DNA of 64,000 bases from Bradyrhizobium sp. CCBAU 51765 (GTDB taxonomy: Bacteria; Pseudomonadota; Alphaproteobacteria; Rhizobiales; Xanthobacteraceae), in contig NZ_CP030038.1 in NCBI RefSeq assembly GCF_015291725.1, positions 5,011,001 to 5,075,000 of the forward strand. Reading direction: 5' to 3'. A model generated the notes under the pieces. The model saw nothing but the letters and a program-made list of their open reading frames with translations, was not told the origin of the DNA and ran no database searches. Positions 62,555-64,000 of this stretch are shown one piece after another; within the stretch, counting starts at the first letter, position 1, and each line of letters starts with the position of its first letter. Position numbers and translations under genes: made by a program.

Positions 62555-64000
62555 TCATCGCCGCTGCGGGCGCAGCAGCCAGATGAGGTAGGGTCCGGCG
62601 AGCATCATGGCGAAGATGCCGGCGGGCATCTGGAACGGGAAGATCACCATGCGCCCGGCCCAATCCGCTGTAACCATCAGGATTGCCCCGATCAACGCGG
62701 CCAGCGCCGCCTGATGCAGCGCGCGCTGCGCTCCCATCATCCGCGCCATATGCGGCGCGATGAAGCCAACCAGGCTCAGAAGGCCAACCATCAGCGTCGC
62801 CGTCGCGGTCAGCAATGCCGTAAGCAGCATGATGATGATGCGGCTTCTCGCCAGCGAGATGCCGACCGAACGCGCGGCCGTCGCTCCGAGCGGCAGAATG
62901 TCGAGCCAGCGCGACAGCAGCGGCACCATGATCAGCAGAACGAGCGCCGCCCCAGCGAGGACCGCGGCCTCGGCCGGACCGATCTGGTAAAGCGACCCGG
63001 TCAGCAACGACAGCAGCGTGCCGATCCGCGGATCGCCCGTCGCCAGCGCCATGGCGATGATCGCGCCGAACGCCGCGCTCATGGCGACCCCGGCCAAGAG
63101 CACGCGCTCCGGACTGAACTCGGACCGCCGGCTGAACAGCAGCACCAGCGCCAGCACGATGAAGGCGCCGATGCCGGCCGCCGCAATCTGCGCCAGCCGC
63201 GTGTGCGCGGGAAAGAGATAGAGCAGAACGATCACGCCCATCGCGGCGCCATAGCTGATGCCCATGACCTCCGGCGCGGCCATCGGATTGCCGGTCATTC
63301 GTTGCAGCAGCGTGCCGGCGACCGCCAGCGTCGCGCCCGCGGCCAGCGCCGACACCACGCGCGGCCCGCGCCACGGCCAGAACTCCTGCAAGCCGGACGG
63401 ACCGCTCCAGTGCCAGCCGTCCGAGCCGACCCCCAGGGCGAGTGCGATCCAGACCACGAGCAGCAGCAAGGCAAGAGCGAACAGGATCACGCGCCAGGGG
63501 TGATCGAGGCGCGGCGGAGCGGATGGCGTCAGATTTCCCATCGGCATGGTAGCCCGCAGCCGCGGCAGCAGCAGGAGCAACATCGGCGCGCCGATCAGGG
63601 CCGTCACCGCGCCGGCCGGCATTTCGCGATAGCCGGGCGGAATCAACATCACGAGCTGATCCGTCAGCCACAGCAGCACGGCGCCGCAAAGAGGCGCCCA
63701 GATCAGCCGGTCGCGAAAGCGACGCGCGCCCGACAGCATGACGATAGCGGGCGCGGACAAGCCGACGAATCCCATGACGCCGACCACGCTGACGACCGAA
63801 GCGCTGAGCGTGATCGCAATGACGAGCGCGAAGATCCGCGCTCGCGTCAATCCAAGGCCCAGATTGCGCGCGGTCTCGTCGTCGAACCCGAGCAAGGTCA
63901 GCGGACGAACCATCGCCGCGATCAGCACGATCGAAATCAGGAGCCGCGGCGCCAGGAACGTCACGTTGCTCCAGTCCTGCTGATTGAGGAAACCCGCACC
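62555..64000 (-). CDS. fhuB: FhuB-like double FecCD permease, 5' end beyond the window
   Basis: About 480 aa are visible and the frame is open to the right edge, so the N-terminus is outside. Two FecCD units are joined: the end of the first (to about VTALIGAPMLLLLLPRL) and a full second (from HPWRVILFALA, with TLLQRMTGNPMAAPEVMGIS and GFIAPHMARMMG). Fused double permeases of this kind import ferric hydroxamates (FhuB). It converges on the FhuC-like gene. Confidence 0.88.
   Translation of the reverse strand, partial: GAGFLNQQDWSNVTFLAPRLLISIVLIAAMVRPLTLLGFDDETARNLGLGLTRARIFALVIAITLSASVVSVVGVMGFVGLSAPAIVMLSGARRFRDRLIWAPLCGAVLLWLTDQLVMLIPPGYREMPAGAVTALIGAPMLLLLLPRLRATMPMGNLTPSAPPRLDHPWRVILFALALLLLVVWIALALGVGSDGWHWSGPSGLQEFWPWRGPRVVSALAAGATLAVAGTLLQRMTGNPMAAPEVMGISYGAAMGVIVLLYLFPAHTRLAQIAAAGIGAFIVLALVLLFSRRSEFSPERVLLAGVAMSAAFGAIIAMALATGDPRIGTLLSLLTGSLYQIGPAEAAVLAGAALVLLIMVPLLSRWLDILPLGATAARSVGISLARSRIIIMLLTALLTATATLMVGLLSLVGFIAPHMARMMGAQRALHQAALAALIGAILMVTADWAGRMVIFPFQMPAGIFAMMLAGPYLIWLLRPQRR

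Overview
The window is GC-rich, densely packed alphaproteobacterial DNA. Gene content and protein style fit a Bradyrhizobium-like soil or root-associated bacterium; this is an inference from family resemblance only. I saw no tRNA, rRNA, CRISPR array, intact insertion sequence or phage gene. The window is essentially an accessory catabolic region followed by an iron-uptake region.

Region 1 (1-11.4 kb): mixed redox and stress genes. These are two isochorismatase-type hydrolases, an AraC regulator, SnoaL/NTF2-like proteins, a chloroperoxidase-like hydrolase, Dps, a glutathione S-transferase, a flavin-binding/FNR/ferredoxin fusion enzyme, a LysR regulator and a pirin.

Region 2 (11.4-26.6 kb, all minus strand): a soluble di-iron monooxygenase locus of the propane/phenol/acetone type (mimABCD/prmABCD). 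In transcription order it holds an alcohol dehydrogenase, a small Cys-rich protein, the alpha subunit (all six iron ligands identifiable), reductase, beta subunit, coupling protein, amidohydrolase, a DUF59/MIP18 protein, a divergent GroEL, an unknown 164-aa protein, an AcoR-type sigma54 activator and three further unknowns including a WD40 protein. Two consensus -24/-12 promoters precede mimA and the alcohol dehydrogenase, so the locus looks like a sigma54 regulon driven by the activator it encodes.

Scar (26.95-27.9 kb): truncated pieces of an enoyl-CoA hydratase and an aconitase abut in opposite orientation, followed by a possible MocR remnant. This marks a recombination boundary.

Region 3 (27.9-39.1 kb): two divergent operons around a GntR/FCD regulator. 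The right arm has an SsuABC/NMT1-type ABC importer, a class II aldolase and an NtaA/DszA-type flavin monooxygenase. The left arm has an SDR, an aminotransferase, an alpha/beta hydrolase, an M20 carbamoylase-type hydrolase and a RutF-like flavin reductase. Together they suggest import, flavin-dependent oxygenation and hydrolysis of a nitrogen-containing, possibly heterocyclic, compound.

Region 4 (39.1-54.8 kb): CoA-dependent catabolism of an unidentified organic acid. A ten-gene minus-strand operon carries a family III CoA-transferase, acyl-CoA dehydrogenase, two MaoC-fold proteins (one lacking catalytic residues), two DHDPS-family lyases with an unusual NGHAGE motif and a polar amino acid-type ABC importer. 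A LysR gene is divergent from it. A LacI regulator with two identical-core operators separates a third DHDPS-like gene from a plus-strand operon (tautomerase, acyl-CoA dehydrogenase, family I CoA-transferase, MaoC, second binding protein).

Region 5 (56-64 kb): hydroxamate siderophore functions. These are an ornithine/lysine N-hydroxylase, an IucB-like acetyltransferase, a PvdE/SyrD-type exporter, a siderophore-interacting reductase, a FhuC-like ATPase and a FhuB-like double permease cut by the window end. No assembly enzyme (NRPS or IucA/IucC) or TonB receptor lies within the window.
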